DNA from: Paracoccus sp. MKU1
Lineage (GTDB): Bacteria; Pseudomonadota; Alphaproteobacteria; Rhodobacterales; Rhodobacteraceae
Length of the DNA stretch: 46,380 nt
Direction of reading: 5' to 3'
Assembly (NCBI RefSeq): GCF_001447385.1
Contig: NZ_LLWQ01000015.1
Span: 1-46,380 of the forward strand
Shown: in pieces, positions 1-7,639 of the stretch
How positions within the stretch are numbered: position 1 is the first letter of the stretch
How the letters are laid out: each line of letters begins with the position of its first letter
The notes under the pieces: model-generated
Told to the model about the DNA's origin: nothing
Databases searched by the model: none
Seen by the model: the letters and a program-made list of their open reading frames with translations, nothing else
Program-made: the position numbers and the translations under genes

Positions 1-1
1 C

Positions 2-274
2 GAGGCCAGCCCGGGCGTGACCTATCCAAGGCTTCTGAAGGCCAGCGGGGCCTGCCCGCCCGAGGATGTCGGCGGTGCTCCGGGCTACGAGGAATTCCTC
101 GAAGCCCTCGCAGATCCGGACCACGAGCAGCACGACGACATGGTCGGCTGGTCAGGTGCATCCTTCGATCCCGAAGATGCCAGGATCGACAGGATCGTCG
201 AACGCTTTGACCAACTCGCGAAGAAATGGTCCCCGCGGCCCGGCAAGCCCAAAGCACCCAAGCCCACTCCCTGA
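2..274 (+). CDS. pRiA4b ORF-3-like protein, C-terminal part
   Basis: The reading frame is open from the left edge of the window to the TGA at 272-274, so this is the C-terminal part of a longer gene. The translated stretch PRLLKASGACPPEDVGG, followed by GYEEFLEAL, DPDHEQHDDM and a proline-rich tail, is typical of the plasmid pRiA4b ORF-3-like family (also called the IS1096 passenger TnpR family). This family is common on plasmids and integrative elements; its molecular function is not established. The GTG at 17 is internal to the domain and is unlikely to be the true start. The location beside an excisionase-type HTH gene and IS remnants fits a mobile-element context. Confidence 0.75.
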   Translation, partial: EASPGVTYPRLLKASGACPPEDVGGAPGYEEFLEALADPDHEQHDDMVGWSGASFDPEDARIDRIVERFDQLAKKWSPRPGKPKAPKPTP

Positions 275-403
275 GCACGGACACCCGTCCGCGGCCTACG
301 CCGGATGGTTACTGCCTCTCCAATGACAGACGCATTTCGGAATGCGTCTCGCGCTTGATCGTCAACAATGACCGCGGCAGGTTTTCTTGCTGAAGGAGGG
401 CAT

Positions 404-634
404 ATGTCACAGACCACATTCCTCACACCAGAAGAAGTAGCCGAACGCTATCGTGGCAGCGTTTCCGTTGGCACACTTCGGAATTGGCGTGTGATGAAAA
501 TAGGGCCGTCGTTCGTAAAAATCGGCAAAGCGGTTCTCTACCGGGTCGATGAGCTTGAGGCGTGGGACGACAAGAATCGTGTGCAGTGCCGCGCCCCAAG
601 GCGAATTGAACAAAGCGCTATGGATCGTGCTTGA
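404..634 (+). CDS. Excisionase-type helix-turn-helix protein, possibly truncated
   Basis: This small DNA-binding protein starts MSQTTFLTPEEVAERY and continues with GTLRNWRVMKIGPSFVKIGKAVLYRVDELEAW in segments. That is the layout of MerR-like HTH_17/excisionase proteins, with helix-turn-helix at residues 8-35 and a beta-wing around 45-55. I chose the ATG at 404 because a strong Shine-Dalgarno (GAAGGAGG) lies 4-5 bases upstream; an earlier ATG at 368 lacks one. Such proteins regulate excision or act as control proteins on plasmids and islands. The last dozen residues look unlike the family and run toward the IS remnant that begins near 640, so the natural C-terminus may have been replaced. Confidence 0.7.
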   Translation: MSQTTFLTPEEVAERYRGSVSVGTLRNWRVMKIGPSFVKIGKAVLYRVDELEAWDDKNRVQCRAPRRIEQSAMDRA

Positions 635-639
635 TCGCT

Positions 640-1291
640 TAGAGTCCATCTGGGATCAATTCGTGTTTTTGCATAGCTTTCGGAGCATGAGGCGAACGGT
701 GGCCCAGCGCAGGAAGGTGAGGCCGGTGCGGTTGAGGTACTCCCAGTCCTTTGCCAATCGGCGGCAACGGTTGAGCCAGGCGATGGTGCGCTCGACGATC
801 CATCGTCGAGGCAGGATGACGAACCTGTGCACGTCCGAGCGTTTGACGACCTCGACGTTGACCTGGGCACCGGCGGCGGCGAGGCCGTCGCGGAATTTTG
901 GTCCCTGCTAACCGCTGTCGGCGTAGAGCTTGAGCAGAAACGGATAGAGGCCGAACAGCGCGCCCATCAGCAACACACCGCCGTCGCGATCCTGCACGTC
1001 GGCGGCATGCACGATGGCCCGCATCGACAGGCCCTGTGTGTCGACCAGGACGTGCCACTTCTTACCTTTGATCTTCTTGCCGGCGTCGTAGCCTGGCGGA
1101 TCGACCGAGCGCCCCCTTTTTTCGGCGCCCTTGACGGTCTGGCTGTCAATGATCGCCGCTGTGGGACTGGCCTCCCGGCCCGCTGCCTCACGACACGCAA
1201 CATAGAGCGCGTGATGGATGCGCTCCAGCGCCCCGTCCCAGTCCCATCGCCGGAAGTAATCGTTGACCGTGCTCCGCGGCGACAGATCAAC
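640..1291. mobile_element. IS5-family insertion sequence remnant, truncated at its transposase 5' end
   Basis: The region encodes most of an IS5-family transposase on the minus strand. The part for the first 70-80 residues is missing: at about 1290 the sequence switches to the 3' end of the peroxiredoxin gene, whose stop lies at 1299-1301. The other end lies near 620-655, where the transposase stops at 656-658. I could not identify a terminal inverted repeat pair or target duplication, which fits a one-ended remnant. The exact left boundary is uncertain by about 30 bases. Confidence 0.7.
656..1290 (-). pseudogene. IS5-family transposase with amber codon and lost N-terminus
   Basis: Reading the minus strand from about 1290 gives STVNDYFRRWDWDGALERI, then AAIIDSQTVKGAEKRG, PPGYDAGKKIKGKKWHVLVD and LKLYADSG. 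These are catalytic-core segments of IS5-family DDE transposases; the first catalytic Asp is in IIDSQ. A single TAG at 908-910 sits where the family has Tyr (ADSGYQG). The same frame then continues uninterrupted with QGPKFRDGLAAAG, VVKRSDVHRFVILPRRW, VERTIAWLNRCRRLAKDWEY and ends at 656-658. So there are two lesions: a point nonsense mutation and loss of the N-terminal domain. It cannot make active transposase. Confidence 0.8.
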
Positions 1292-1298
1292 CGTTTTT

Positions 1299-1778
1299 TT
1301 AGTTGCCTGCCAGGGACTTGAAGTGACGTACAAAATTCAGAACATCGGCGGGCATAAGGCGACCGATCGCGCGGGTCGAGTAGACAGCTGTCACGATCCG
1401 GCCCTCTGGATCGATGACGAACCCGGTCGCTTGGAGGGCTAGCGGATTCTCATTGACGAAGGCGCCGGTGGCTGCGGAAACTGCTCGTGCATCCGCGCTG
1501 TAGCCGACCGGAAACCCTAGCTTGTGCTTGTCGACGAGCGCCTCCGATTTTTCCCGATCGTCCGTCGATACTGAGACGACCCTGATCCCGTCCTCGGCGA
1601 ACTTGTCCGCCGCTCGCGCAAATTCGGCGAGCTGGGCGTTGCAGTATGGACACCAGGAACCACGGTGGAACAGGATAACACCGAACCCGCCCGCCAGATC
1701 TCCGGGCAAGTGGATTTCGCCGCCGCCAGCGCGACCAAAGATGAATGAGGGAAAGACGTCGCCATTCTGCAGCATCAC
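1299..1778 (-). CDS. Peroxiredoxin-like AhpC/TSA family protein
   Basis: This 159-residue thioredoxin-fold protein probably reduces peroxides using thiol chemistry in the cytoplasm. The segment ILFHRGSWCPYCNAQL places a redox Cys pair at about C43 and C46, in the WCPYC form typical of this peroxiredoxin-like subfamily; no signal peptide is seen. The start is GTG at 1778 or the adjacent ATG at 1775; an AAGGAG box upstream suits either. It is the last gene of the five-gene operon that begins with the EamA exporter, 31 bases behind the SDR gene. The IS remnant abuts its stop codon, so any natural downstream terminator may be lost. Confidence 0.85.
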   Translation of the reverse strand: MMLQNGDVFPSFIFGRAGGGEIHLPGDLAGGFGVILFHRGSWCPYCNAQLAEFARAADKFAEDGIRVVSVSTDDREKSEALVDKHKLGFPVGYSADARAVSAATGAFVNENPLALQATGFVIDPEGRIVTAVYSTRAIGRLMPADVLNFVRHFKSLAGN

Positions 1779-1809
1779 AATTGCACTCCTTGTTAAATTC
1801 TTTTGGCGC

Positions 1810-2616
1810 TCAAAGCGCCGAGTGGTCCTTCACCGCTTCTTCCAACGCCCGCTTCAACCCGAGAAAGCGTTCGTCGACTGCGGCCGGGTTTTCGCGGTTG
1901 AGCGCGATCATCTGCGCACGTGTCTCGCCGCCGCGGATTACTTCGAACGCCCGGGCTTCGATGCCGGCAACGATCGCATCGGCGACGGCGGAAGCCGGCT
2001 CGCGCGAAAAGCCTAGATCGGGTCCGGCGCGGTTCGATTTCATCATGGGCGTATCGGTGCCACCCGGATAGACGGTCATCACGTGGATGCCCTCACCCTT
2101 CAGTTCGCGCCGCAACGCCTCGCCGAAGTTGGCAAGCCCGGCTTTCACCGCGGCATAGGTCGCATAGAACGGTGCACCGACGAGCGCTATCCCGGAGGAG
2201 ATGTTGACAATCACGGCATCGCCGCCTTCCCGCAGGACTGGCAGCGCCGCCCGGGTCAACATGATCGGCGCCACGAGATCGATATCGATCATCGCCTGCA
2301 GTTCGGCTTCGGGCGTGTTCTCAAGGCGTCCAGCCCGAACCCCACCTGCATTGTTGACGAGGATGTCCAGGCCGCCGAGCTTTTGCAACGCTCCTTCCAA
2401 CGTTGTAGCGCGGCCCTCCGGCGTGGCAATGTCGGCGACGACGCCGTGAACCTCACTGTCCCCTGCCTTCAGCTCGGTGACAGCATCCGCGACCATTTTG
2501 GCGCGGCGGCCGGTTATAGCTACCCTCGCGCCCTTGGCCAGAAGCGCGTGGGCAAGGGCCAGTCCGATGCCGCTCGATCCGCCAGTGATCAGAATGCGTT
2601 TGCCATCAATGTTCAC
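1810..2616 (-). CDS. Short-chain dehydrogenase/reductase (SDR)
   Basis: This 268-residue classical SDR has the cofactor motif TGGSSGIG (residues 11-18), the NNAG motif (88-91), a catalytic Ser in NISS (about 140) and the catalytic YAAVK (Tyr154-Lys158). The family carries out NAD(P)H-dependent reduction of carbonyls or oxidation of alcohols; the substrate cannot be read from the sequence. The C-terminal extension after residue 190 resembles the DltE/YkvO-type SDRs. Its ATG overlaps the stop of the upstream yghU-like gene by four bases (2613-2616), so the two are likely translationally coupled. Operon context with two GST-type genes suggests reactive aldehydes or quinones as substrates, which is inference. 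Confidence 0.88.
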   Translation of the reverse strand: MNIDGKRILITGGSSGIGLALAHALLAKGARVAITGRRAKMVADAVTELKAGDSEVHGVVADIATPEGRATTLEGALQKLGGLDILVNNAGGVRAGRLENTPEAELQAMIDIDLVAPIMLTRAALPVLREGGDAVIVNISSGIALVGAPFYATYAAVKAGLANFGEALRRELKGEGIHVMTVYPGGTDTPMMKSNRAGPDLGFSREPASAVADAIVAGIEARAFEVIRGGETRAQMIALNRENPAAVDERFLGLKRALEEAVKDHSAL

Positions 2617-3497
2617 GAGCGTGCTCCTTCCAGCTTATCCTGTGTCCTGTTCTCGAAGTCGGACGCGTTGTGGCGTTCGTGGAGTTGGCTCGACGGCTCG
2701 CCCGAAGTCCGGTTGACCTTGCGGCCGCGCGTCACCGCCGGTCGGCCATAGATCTGTTCGGCCCAGCGATTCACGTGCGTGTATTCGTGCGTAGAGAGAA
2801 ACTGCGCCGCGTCGCCATACTGCCAGCCCTTCACCACACCGCCATACCAGGGCCAGATCGCGATATCGGCGATGGTATATTGCGAACCGGCAACATACTC
2901 GTTGTCGGCAAGACGCCGGTCGAGAACGTCGAGCTGGCGTTTCACCTCCATCGCGTACCGGTCGATGGCGTATTTGATCTTCTCCGGCGCATAGGCATAG
3001 AAATGGCCGAAGCCGCCGCCGAGGAACGGGGCCGAGCCCATCTGCCAGAACAGCCAGGATAGCGTTTCGGCGCGCATCGGCTGTTCCGTCGGCAGGAAGG
3101 CGCTGCCGAATTTTTCCGCCAGGTGCATCAGAATCGCGCCGGATTCGAAGATGCGGATCGGCGTCGGGCCGGAGCGGTCCATCAGCGCAGGGATCTTGGA
3201 GTTCGGATTGACCTCGACGAATCCGGAGCCGAACTGGTCGCCGTCGCCGATCTTGATCAGCCAGGCGTCATATTCGGCGCCCTTGTGACCGGCCTCGAGC
3301 AGTTCCTCTAACATGATAGTGACCTTCTGGCCGTTCGGCGTGCCCAGCGAATAGAGCTGGAAGGGATGCTTGCCGATGGGCAGCTCCTTATCATGGGTGG
3401 AACCGGAAATCGGGCGATTGATACTGGCGAACTGACCACCATTGCCCTTCTCCCAGGTCCAGACTTTCGGCGGCGTGTACTCTGCGGTATTCGTCAT
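2613..3497 (-). CDS. yghU: YghU-type glutathione-dependent disulfide-bond oxidoreductase
   Basis: This 294-residue glutathione transferase-fold protein has the YghU/YfcG signature LYSLGTPNGQKVTIMLEEL at about residues 48-66, with Thr53 and Asn55 in the place where the family binds glutathione. Conserved blocks follow: NPNSKIPAL, FESGAILMHLAEKFG and YTIADIAIWPWYG. E. coli YghU binds two glutathiones and has disulfide reductase and some organic hydroperoxidase activity; I assume similar chemistry here. The gene lies 30 bases after the upstream GST gene and overlaps the downstream SDR by four bases. The last 30 residues, rich in charged residues, look longer than in E. coli YghU. Confidence 0.9.
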   Translation of the reverse strand: MTNTAEYTPPKVWTWEKGNGGQFASINRPISGSTHDKELPIGKHPFQLYSLGTPNGQKVTIMLEELLEAGHKGAEYDAWLIKIGDGDQFGSGFVEVNPNSKIPALMDRSGPTPIRIFESGAILMHLAEKFGSAFLPTEQPMRAETLSWLFWQMGSAPFLGGGFGHFYAYAPEKIKYAIDRYAMEVKRQLDVLDRRLADNEYVAGSQYTIADIAIWPWYGGVVKGWQYGDAAQFLSTHEYTHVNRWAEQIYGRPAVTRGRKVNRTSGEPSSQLHERHNASDFENRTQDKLEGARS

Positions 3498-3527
3498 GGT
3501 CGCTCCTGTGACGTCTCAATGGCCAGC

Positions 3528-4232
3528 TTAGGCCGCCGGAGGATAATTCGACGGGAACAGCGCGCGCTTTGTCTCCTCGTCGTTCACTTTCTTGAAGGCG
3601 TGGTCCTTGCCGACTTCTCGCGCTCTGGAGGCGGCAGGCCGTGCATCGACAGCTTCGAATAGGCGCTTGAGGTTGGGAAAGGCCGCCAGCGGGTCTTCCG
3701 CCCCTTTGCGTACACGGGAGGCGCGATCGAGCCAGCCCCAGGCGGACATGTCGGCGATCGTGTAGCTGTCGCCTATGATCCAGTCCCTCCCCTCAAGATG
3801 ATCGTTCAGGACCTGATAGTGGCGCTCGGCCTCGCGACGATAGCGGTTGGTCGCGTATTCCTGGCCCTCCGGCGCGGCGAACTGGAAATGCACGGCTTGT
3901 CCCGAAAAAGGCCCGAGACCCGTGCCAAGGAAAAGCAGCCAGGACAGCAGTTCGGGCCGATCCTCCGGCGTGCCGAGAAACTTAGCCGTTTTCTCGGCAA
4001 GGTAGATCAGGATCGCAGTGGAATCGAAAACCCGCGCTTGCCTGCCTCCCGGACCGTCCGTGTCAACAATGGCTGGTACCTTGCCGTTCGGATTGATCGC
4101 CCGGAACGCCGGAGCGTGCTGCTCGCCCTTGCTGGTGTCGACGGCCACGGTTTCATATGGAACCCCTGCCTCCTCAAGGAACAGGGCAATCTTGGCCGGG
4201 TTCGGCGTGGGATGGAAATAGAAGCGGATCAT
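3528..4232 (-). CDS. Glutathione S-transferase family protein
   Basis: This 234-residue GST has an N-terminal thioredoxin-like domain (MIRFYFHPTPNPAKIALFLEE, with NPNGKVPAI and DSTAILIYLAEKT) and an alpha-helical C-terminal domain with the DYTIADMSAWGW-like block GDSYTIADMSAWGWL. It resembles the Nu-class/YfcG group, paralogous to the YghU-like gene next to it. Expected activity is glutathione conjugation or glutathione-dependent disulfide reduction in the cytoplasm. Its ATG overlaps the stop of the EamA gene (4229-4232), so it is coupled to the exporter. Co-transcription of an exporter with two GSTs suggests that conjugates or electrophiles are cleared from the cell; this is inference. Confidence 0.88.
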   Translation of the reverse strand: MIRFYFHPTPNPAKIALFLEEAGVPYETVAVDTSKGEQHAPAFRAINPNGKVPAIVDTDGPGGRQARVFDSTAILIYLAEKTAKFLGTPEDRPELLSWLLFLGTGLGPFSGQAVHFQFAAPEGQEYATNRYRREAERHYQVLNDHLEGRDWIIGDSYTIADMSAWGWLDRASRVRKGAEDPLAAFPNLKRLFEAVDARPAASRAREVGKDHAFKKVNDEETKRALFPSNYPPAA

Positions 4233-5245
4233 GGTGTCTCCTGCGGTTGAATTGACAGTGTTGCAGACGATGGCCGGCTGGCCGCCAGCAGGACGCCCAC
4301 AACGATGACTGCTATTGCAATGCCTTCGACGAACGACGGCGTTTCGCCCAGGGCCGGGATGGCAAGCAGCGATGCCGCAGCGGGAACGAGAGCGATCATG
4401 GCCGTCGCCGCCGAGGCGCCCAACAGCGAAACCGCTCTATTGAAGGTGACGAGCGCAACCGCCCCCATCAACACACCCTGGTAAAACAACTGGAGCGCTA
4501 TCTCGCTTGCGGACGCGCGGCCGAGATGGCTGAGACCGAAGAGGACATAGGCCGGCAGAAAGAGAGCTGCCGACCAGATGCAGATGAGCGCCGCCGCCTG
4601 GATCGACGACAGGCCGCTACGGCGGAACAGCAACGTATAGACCGCCCACATGCCACCTGCCGCGGCTAGGGCCGTAACGCCGGCTGGACTGGGCGGAGCC
4701 TGTGTCGTGACGGCTCCGGTGAGGCAGACCAGTCCGGCGAGGATCGCGGCATATCCAGTCCACCGGATCCACCCCTGCTGTTCCTTCAGGAAGACGAAGG
4801 AGAGTATTCCTGCGACGAGAGGCATCGTCGTTGGAGCAATGGAGGCGGCCTGTGCCGCCGAAGTCAGTTTGAGCCCGAGCGCCACGAGGAGCACGAAGGG
4901 TGCACCCCACAGCAATGCAAACAAAAGCCCCTCACCCCATGCAGACATGGGAAGGCGCGAACCGCGACGCAGGACAGCCGGGGCAAGGAGGACGGCGCCC
5001 ACGCCGAAGCGAAGCGCGGTCACGTCCCAGACCTGCAATTCGCGCGTGACGCTGAACCGGGTCACCACGAACCAGCCTGAAAAGATCGCGATCGATAGAG
5101 CAGCCCAGAGCAGACCCTCAAGCCGCGTGCCCCGCCATGACGCCACGCGTTCCGCTCGTGTAACTTCAATCGCCTCCTGGGCAGCCATGATTCCAGCCTT
5201 TCGATCGTCCAAGGCTGCCGGCAGAGAAACGATGACGGCGGTCAC
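4229..5245 (-). CDS. EamA-family (DMT) exporter
   Basis: This drug/metabolite transporter of up to 338 residues has about ten hydrophobic helices arranged as two EamA repeats. The first repeat begins LLWAALSIAIFSGWFVVTRF and the second covers GVTALAAAGGMWAVYTLLF. The start is either GTG at 5245 or ATG at 5188 (MAAQEAIEV); neither has a strong Shine-Dalgarno, and the shorter form looks more natural because helix 1 begins near residue 45. It is the first gene of the operon running to the peroxiredoxin at 1299. It is divergent from the broken tetR at 5333. A rearranged, dead remnant of the same gene's 5' end lies at 9074-9260. Confidence 0.85.
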   Translation of the reverse strand: MTAVIVSLPAALDDRKAGIMAAQEAIEVTRAERVASWRGTRLEGLLWAALSIAIFSGWFVVTRFSVTRELQVWDVTALRFGVGAVLLAPAVLRRGSRLPMSAWGEGLLFALLWGAPFVLLVALGLKLTSAAQAASIAPTTMPLVAGILSFVFLKEQQGWIRWTGYAAILAGLVCLTGAVTTQAPPSPAGVTALAAAGGMWAVYTLLFRRSGLSSIQAAALICIWSAALFLPAYVLFGLSHLGRASASEIALQLFYQGVLMGAVALVTFNRAVSLLGASAATAMIALVPAAASLLAIPALGETPSFVEGIAIAVIVVGVLLAASRPSSATLSIQPQETP

Positions 5246-5666
5246 ACCTTGAGTTCTAGTTCACTTGTTCTAGAATGCATCGGCGCGGACAATATGGCAA
5301 GACGCGAAGCTGGAATTTTGCGAGAGCGCCGGATGGCAAGACCAAGAGAATTCGATGAGGAAGCCGTGCTCGACGCGGCAATGCAATGCTTCTGGCGCCA
5401 TGGCTACGAGGCAACGAGGCAACGTCAGTGCGCGACCTTATCGACAAGACCCGGATCACCGGCGCGAGCCTTTACAACGCATTCGGGGATGAGCGCACGC
5501 TCTTCGCCAAATCGTTGGACCGCTATGTGGAGAACAGCGTAGCCGACCGTATCCGACGTTGCCGTGCATTACCGCCCCGCGAAGCCATCGAAGCGTTCTT
5601 TTCCGATGTCTTGAAGCGATCGCTTGAGGATCCTGAGCGCAAGGAGTGCATGCTCGTGAACACCGC
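5099..5666. repeat. Duplicated EamA-tetR control module, copy A
   Basis: These 568 bases match 9120-9670 (551 bases) in direct orientation with scattered substitutions. The length difference of 17 is fully explained by three indels: an 8-bp tandem duplication here (5408-5423), an 8-bp deletion in copy B after the matching CCATG, and one extra T here in the run before GCGAGAGCGCC. The match stops at CACCGC (5666), where this copy of tetR loses its C-terminal part. Confidence 0.9.
5254..5275. promoter_or_regulatory. Candidate TetR operator, copy A
   Basis: Between the divergent EamA gene and the broken tetR lies an inverted repeat with arms TTCTAG (5254-5259) and CTAGAA (5270-5275) and a 10-base spacer; three further spacer bases also pair across the dyad. 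TetR regulators commonly bind palindromes of this size between themselves and a divergent target. The near-identical copy at 9267-9288 supports a function. Binding is inferred from position and symmetry only. Confidence 0.45.
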
Positions 5667-5694
5667 ATCCTCGATCTATTGGGCAAGGGCGTAA
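5333..5694 (+). pseudogene. tetR-family regulator broken by 8-bp duplication and 3' truncation
   Basis: The first 27 residues (MARPREFDEEAVLDAAMQCF, then WRHGYEAT) match the intact regulator at 9345. GAGGCAAC is then repeated in tandem (5408-5415 and 5416-5423), which shifts the frame within the DNA-binding domain. Removing one unit restores ATSVRDLIDKTRITGASLYNAF and the following residues up to CMLVNTA. After 5666 the homology ends and the shifted frame stops at 5692-5694, so the ligand-binding C-terminal domain is missing as well. No functional repressor is expected. The ATG at 5333 mirrors that of the intact copy. Confidence 0.9.
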
Positions 5695-5765
5695 GTGACG
5701 AAACTACAACCATTCCCGGATACAATGACCGAGCGCAATTGGGGCGGACTAGAGGATTGAAGCGC

Positions 5766-6641
5766 ATGACATTTGGAGGGACTGCCGTGCGCTCGCTGTT
5801 CGAGCGGACTTTGGATGCGCTTCCGGACGGCGTCCTACTAACCGACTCCGAGCGTCGCGTAGTCTATGCGAATCGCTCTTTTGCTCAGCTCTGGAAGATT
5901 CCAGACGAATTGGTGAGCACGAAGAACGAGCTCGGCATGCTCACTTTCGTGACGGACCAACTGCTGGACCCGGAGGGTTTCCTTCGCGAGGTGGATCGGC
6001 TGCAGCTGGCCCAGGAGACCTCCGAGGACGAAATTCTGCTCAAGGACGGCCGCATTTTTTCGCGGCGCAGTGTGCCGTTCGATGAAGGTGGAAGGTTGGC
6101 TGCGCGAATCTGGATTTTTACGGATATCACCGAAGCACGCAGCGCCAGTATCGACGCGTTGACGGGAATACCGAACCGGCATGCCTACTCACGACAATTT
6201 CCAGAATATCTCAACACGGCCAACGATGGCCTATTCCGATCCGTCGCCATTCTCGATATCGACAATTTCAAAAGCTACAATGACAGGCATGGCCATGCGG
6301 CTGGAGACGACGTTCTGCGCCAAATAGGCACGGTTCTGCGCACGCATTTAACAAATGCCGACGATCTTTTTTTCCGGATCGGCGGCGAGGAGTTTCTCAT
6401 GGCGTGTCGTACACGCGCCGCTCTGGACGCACACACTTTTTTTGAGGCATTGCGGAATCGAGTCGGTGCGTTGGCAATTACACACCCCGGGAACCAACCC
6501 TACGGTGTGGTGACGGTTTCGATGGGGCTTGGGATTTTTGAAGGGCCACAATCGCCGGCCGACGTCTTTCACCAGGTTGATGCGGCGTTGTATCAATCCA
6601 AGCATCTGGGCCGGAACAGGGTAACTATCTGGCGCCTCTAG
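5766..6641 (+). CDS. PAS-GGDEF diguanylate cyclase
   Basis: This 291-residue soluble protein has an N-terminal PAS domain (about residues 10-120, with LPDGVLLTDSERRVVYAN) and a GGDEF domain (about 128-290). The GGDEF hallmarks are present: DALTGIPNRHAY, DIDNFKSYNDRHGHAAGD and the active-site GGEEF (206-210), so it should make cyclic di-GMP from GTP. No inhibitory RxxD site is visible just before GGEEF (residues there are NADD), which suggests no product inhibition through that site. No EAL domain or membrane segment is present. I start it at ATG 5766; the frame is open further upstream but only through tetR remnant sequence. It lies directly after the tetR breakpoint. Confidence 0.88.
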   Translation: MTFGGTAVRSLFERTLDALPDGVLLTDSERRVVYANRSFAQLWKIPDELVSTKNELGMLTFVTDQLLDPEGFLREVDRLQLAQETSEDEILLKDGRIFSRRSVPFDEGGRLAARIWIFTDITEARSASIDALTGIPNRHAYSRQFPEYLNTANDGLFRSVAILDIDNFKSYNDRHGHAAGDDVLRQIGTVLRTHLTNADDLFFRIGGEEFLMACRTRAALDAHTFFEALRNRVGALAITHPGNQPYGVVTVSMGLGIFEGPQSPADVFHQVDAALYQSKHLGRNRVTIWRL

Positions 6642-6684
6642 TGCCAGTGTTATCATGGATGGACGACGCCCCGACACGCTATAG

Positions 6685-6807
6685 TTTCGCGGCAGAGGCG
6701 GCCGCGAGCGCGGACTTATCCTTCACAAGTTCATGGAGGAGGTGCTGCCGGGGAAATCGGAAAATCTCGAGCGGCTATCGACTGATCGACCGCCAGACTA
6801 GAGCCAT
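6685..6807 (+). pseudogene. Possible fragment of a UvrD/RecB-like exonuclease-helicase
   Basis: An open stretch reads GRERGLILHKFMEEVLPGKS and continues ENLERLSTDRP before a stop. The R-G-x-x-x-H-K-x-M-E-E-V-L pattern resembles the start of the nuclease module in UvrD/AddA-like proteins, where a GR.xH motif precedes the PD-(D/E)XK core. It is only about 40 codons, with stops on both sides, so it is at best a relic. The assignment is by eye and tentative. Confidence 0.3.
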
Positions 6808-7037
6808 CCCTTGCGACCAAAATATGTGCATACATCTCGTGTTCCCTCAAGATCGAAAGTATAACGTCGCCTGCGACACTGCCTCAACTTTTTCGGTGGT
6901 CCGTGTTCTTTTTTCCATGCCTGTAGCCCAAAAATATGAGCGTAGGTCTCCACCGCCAAAGACCTCCGGCTATGGAATCGATGCATTCGGCGATGCATCC
7001 AAAAACCAATGGTGCGGCCGAAAGAATTGACGTTTAG

Positions 7038-7220
7038 AAGTACGATGCTGGTAGATTTATTCCCAGTGCGACCAAAATAGACATCAGCTACATTGCGCCA
7101 CAGAGCTTGCCCTCAATAGAGCCCGGTCTGAATATCCGATCCGCGCACCATGGTCGGATCGACTGGACAGCGATCGGCTATCCCAAGAATCATCTGGCGC
7201 TGTCGTCATTGAGTGATTGA
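7038..7220 (+). pseudogene. Unidentified C-terminal protein fragment
   Basis: A stretch of 60 codons without a start codon reads KYDAGRFIPSATKIDISYIA, then GLNIRSAHHGRIDWTAIGYP and ends LALSSLSD at a TGA (7218-7220). The amino-acid mix looks like real folded protein, unlike its surroundings, and the stop follows a plausible tail. I do not recognise the family. It is probably the 3' remnant of a gene cut by rearrangement. Confidence 0.3.
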
Positions 7221-7639
7221 GTGGCCCTTCGAGTACAATCGTTCGTGTGAAAAGATCGGTGGGCATCATGTCGGAACGTTTCGAATGCACGACTGTCATT
7301 CGCGCTCGCTCAGGCGGGAGACTCTTGCGTTGTGCAGATAACCGCATGGCCATCGTCGTGCAGGCGGCAAGCCCTGCAGCAAATCGTAGGGTGAAGGACC
7401 ATAGCCGAGACCGCCAAGGCTTTATCAGCTCATCTGCGATACCTGCTCAATCTCGAACGGGGCCGCCACTTCATGCACGGGCGACGTCAACAATGACGAT
7501 GTCTAGATCTCGCAGTGCGCGGCTACCTACTCCTCCATCGAGTTCCTGTCCTAAGGGATGTTGTATCTATCCTGGGTCGCGGCAAGAGCAATCGCGCCGG
7601 GATTTCGGGCCGAGGGCGTTGTTGATGATCAATGGTCGA

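Larger units (their letters stand above)
6642..7639. other. Gene-poor stretch with gene fragments
   Basis: No complete gene is convincing in this roughly 1-kb stretch. Base composition is mixed and lower in GC than the core. Two short protein-like fragments are listed separately (6685-6807 and 7038-7220). The rest has only short open frames with no recognisable motifs on either strand. It looks like debris from earlier rearrangements between the GGDEF gene and the Old Yellow Enzyme gene. Confidence 0.6.

Noticed and set aside
6641..7030. 129-codon frame after the GGDEF gene
   Set aside because: Begins one base before the GGDEF stop, has no motif or ribosome site, and conflicts with a better protein-like fragment in another frame.
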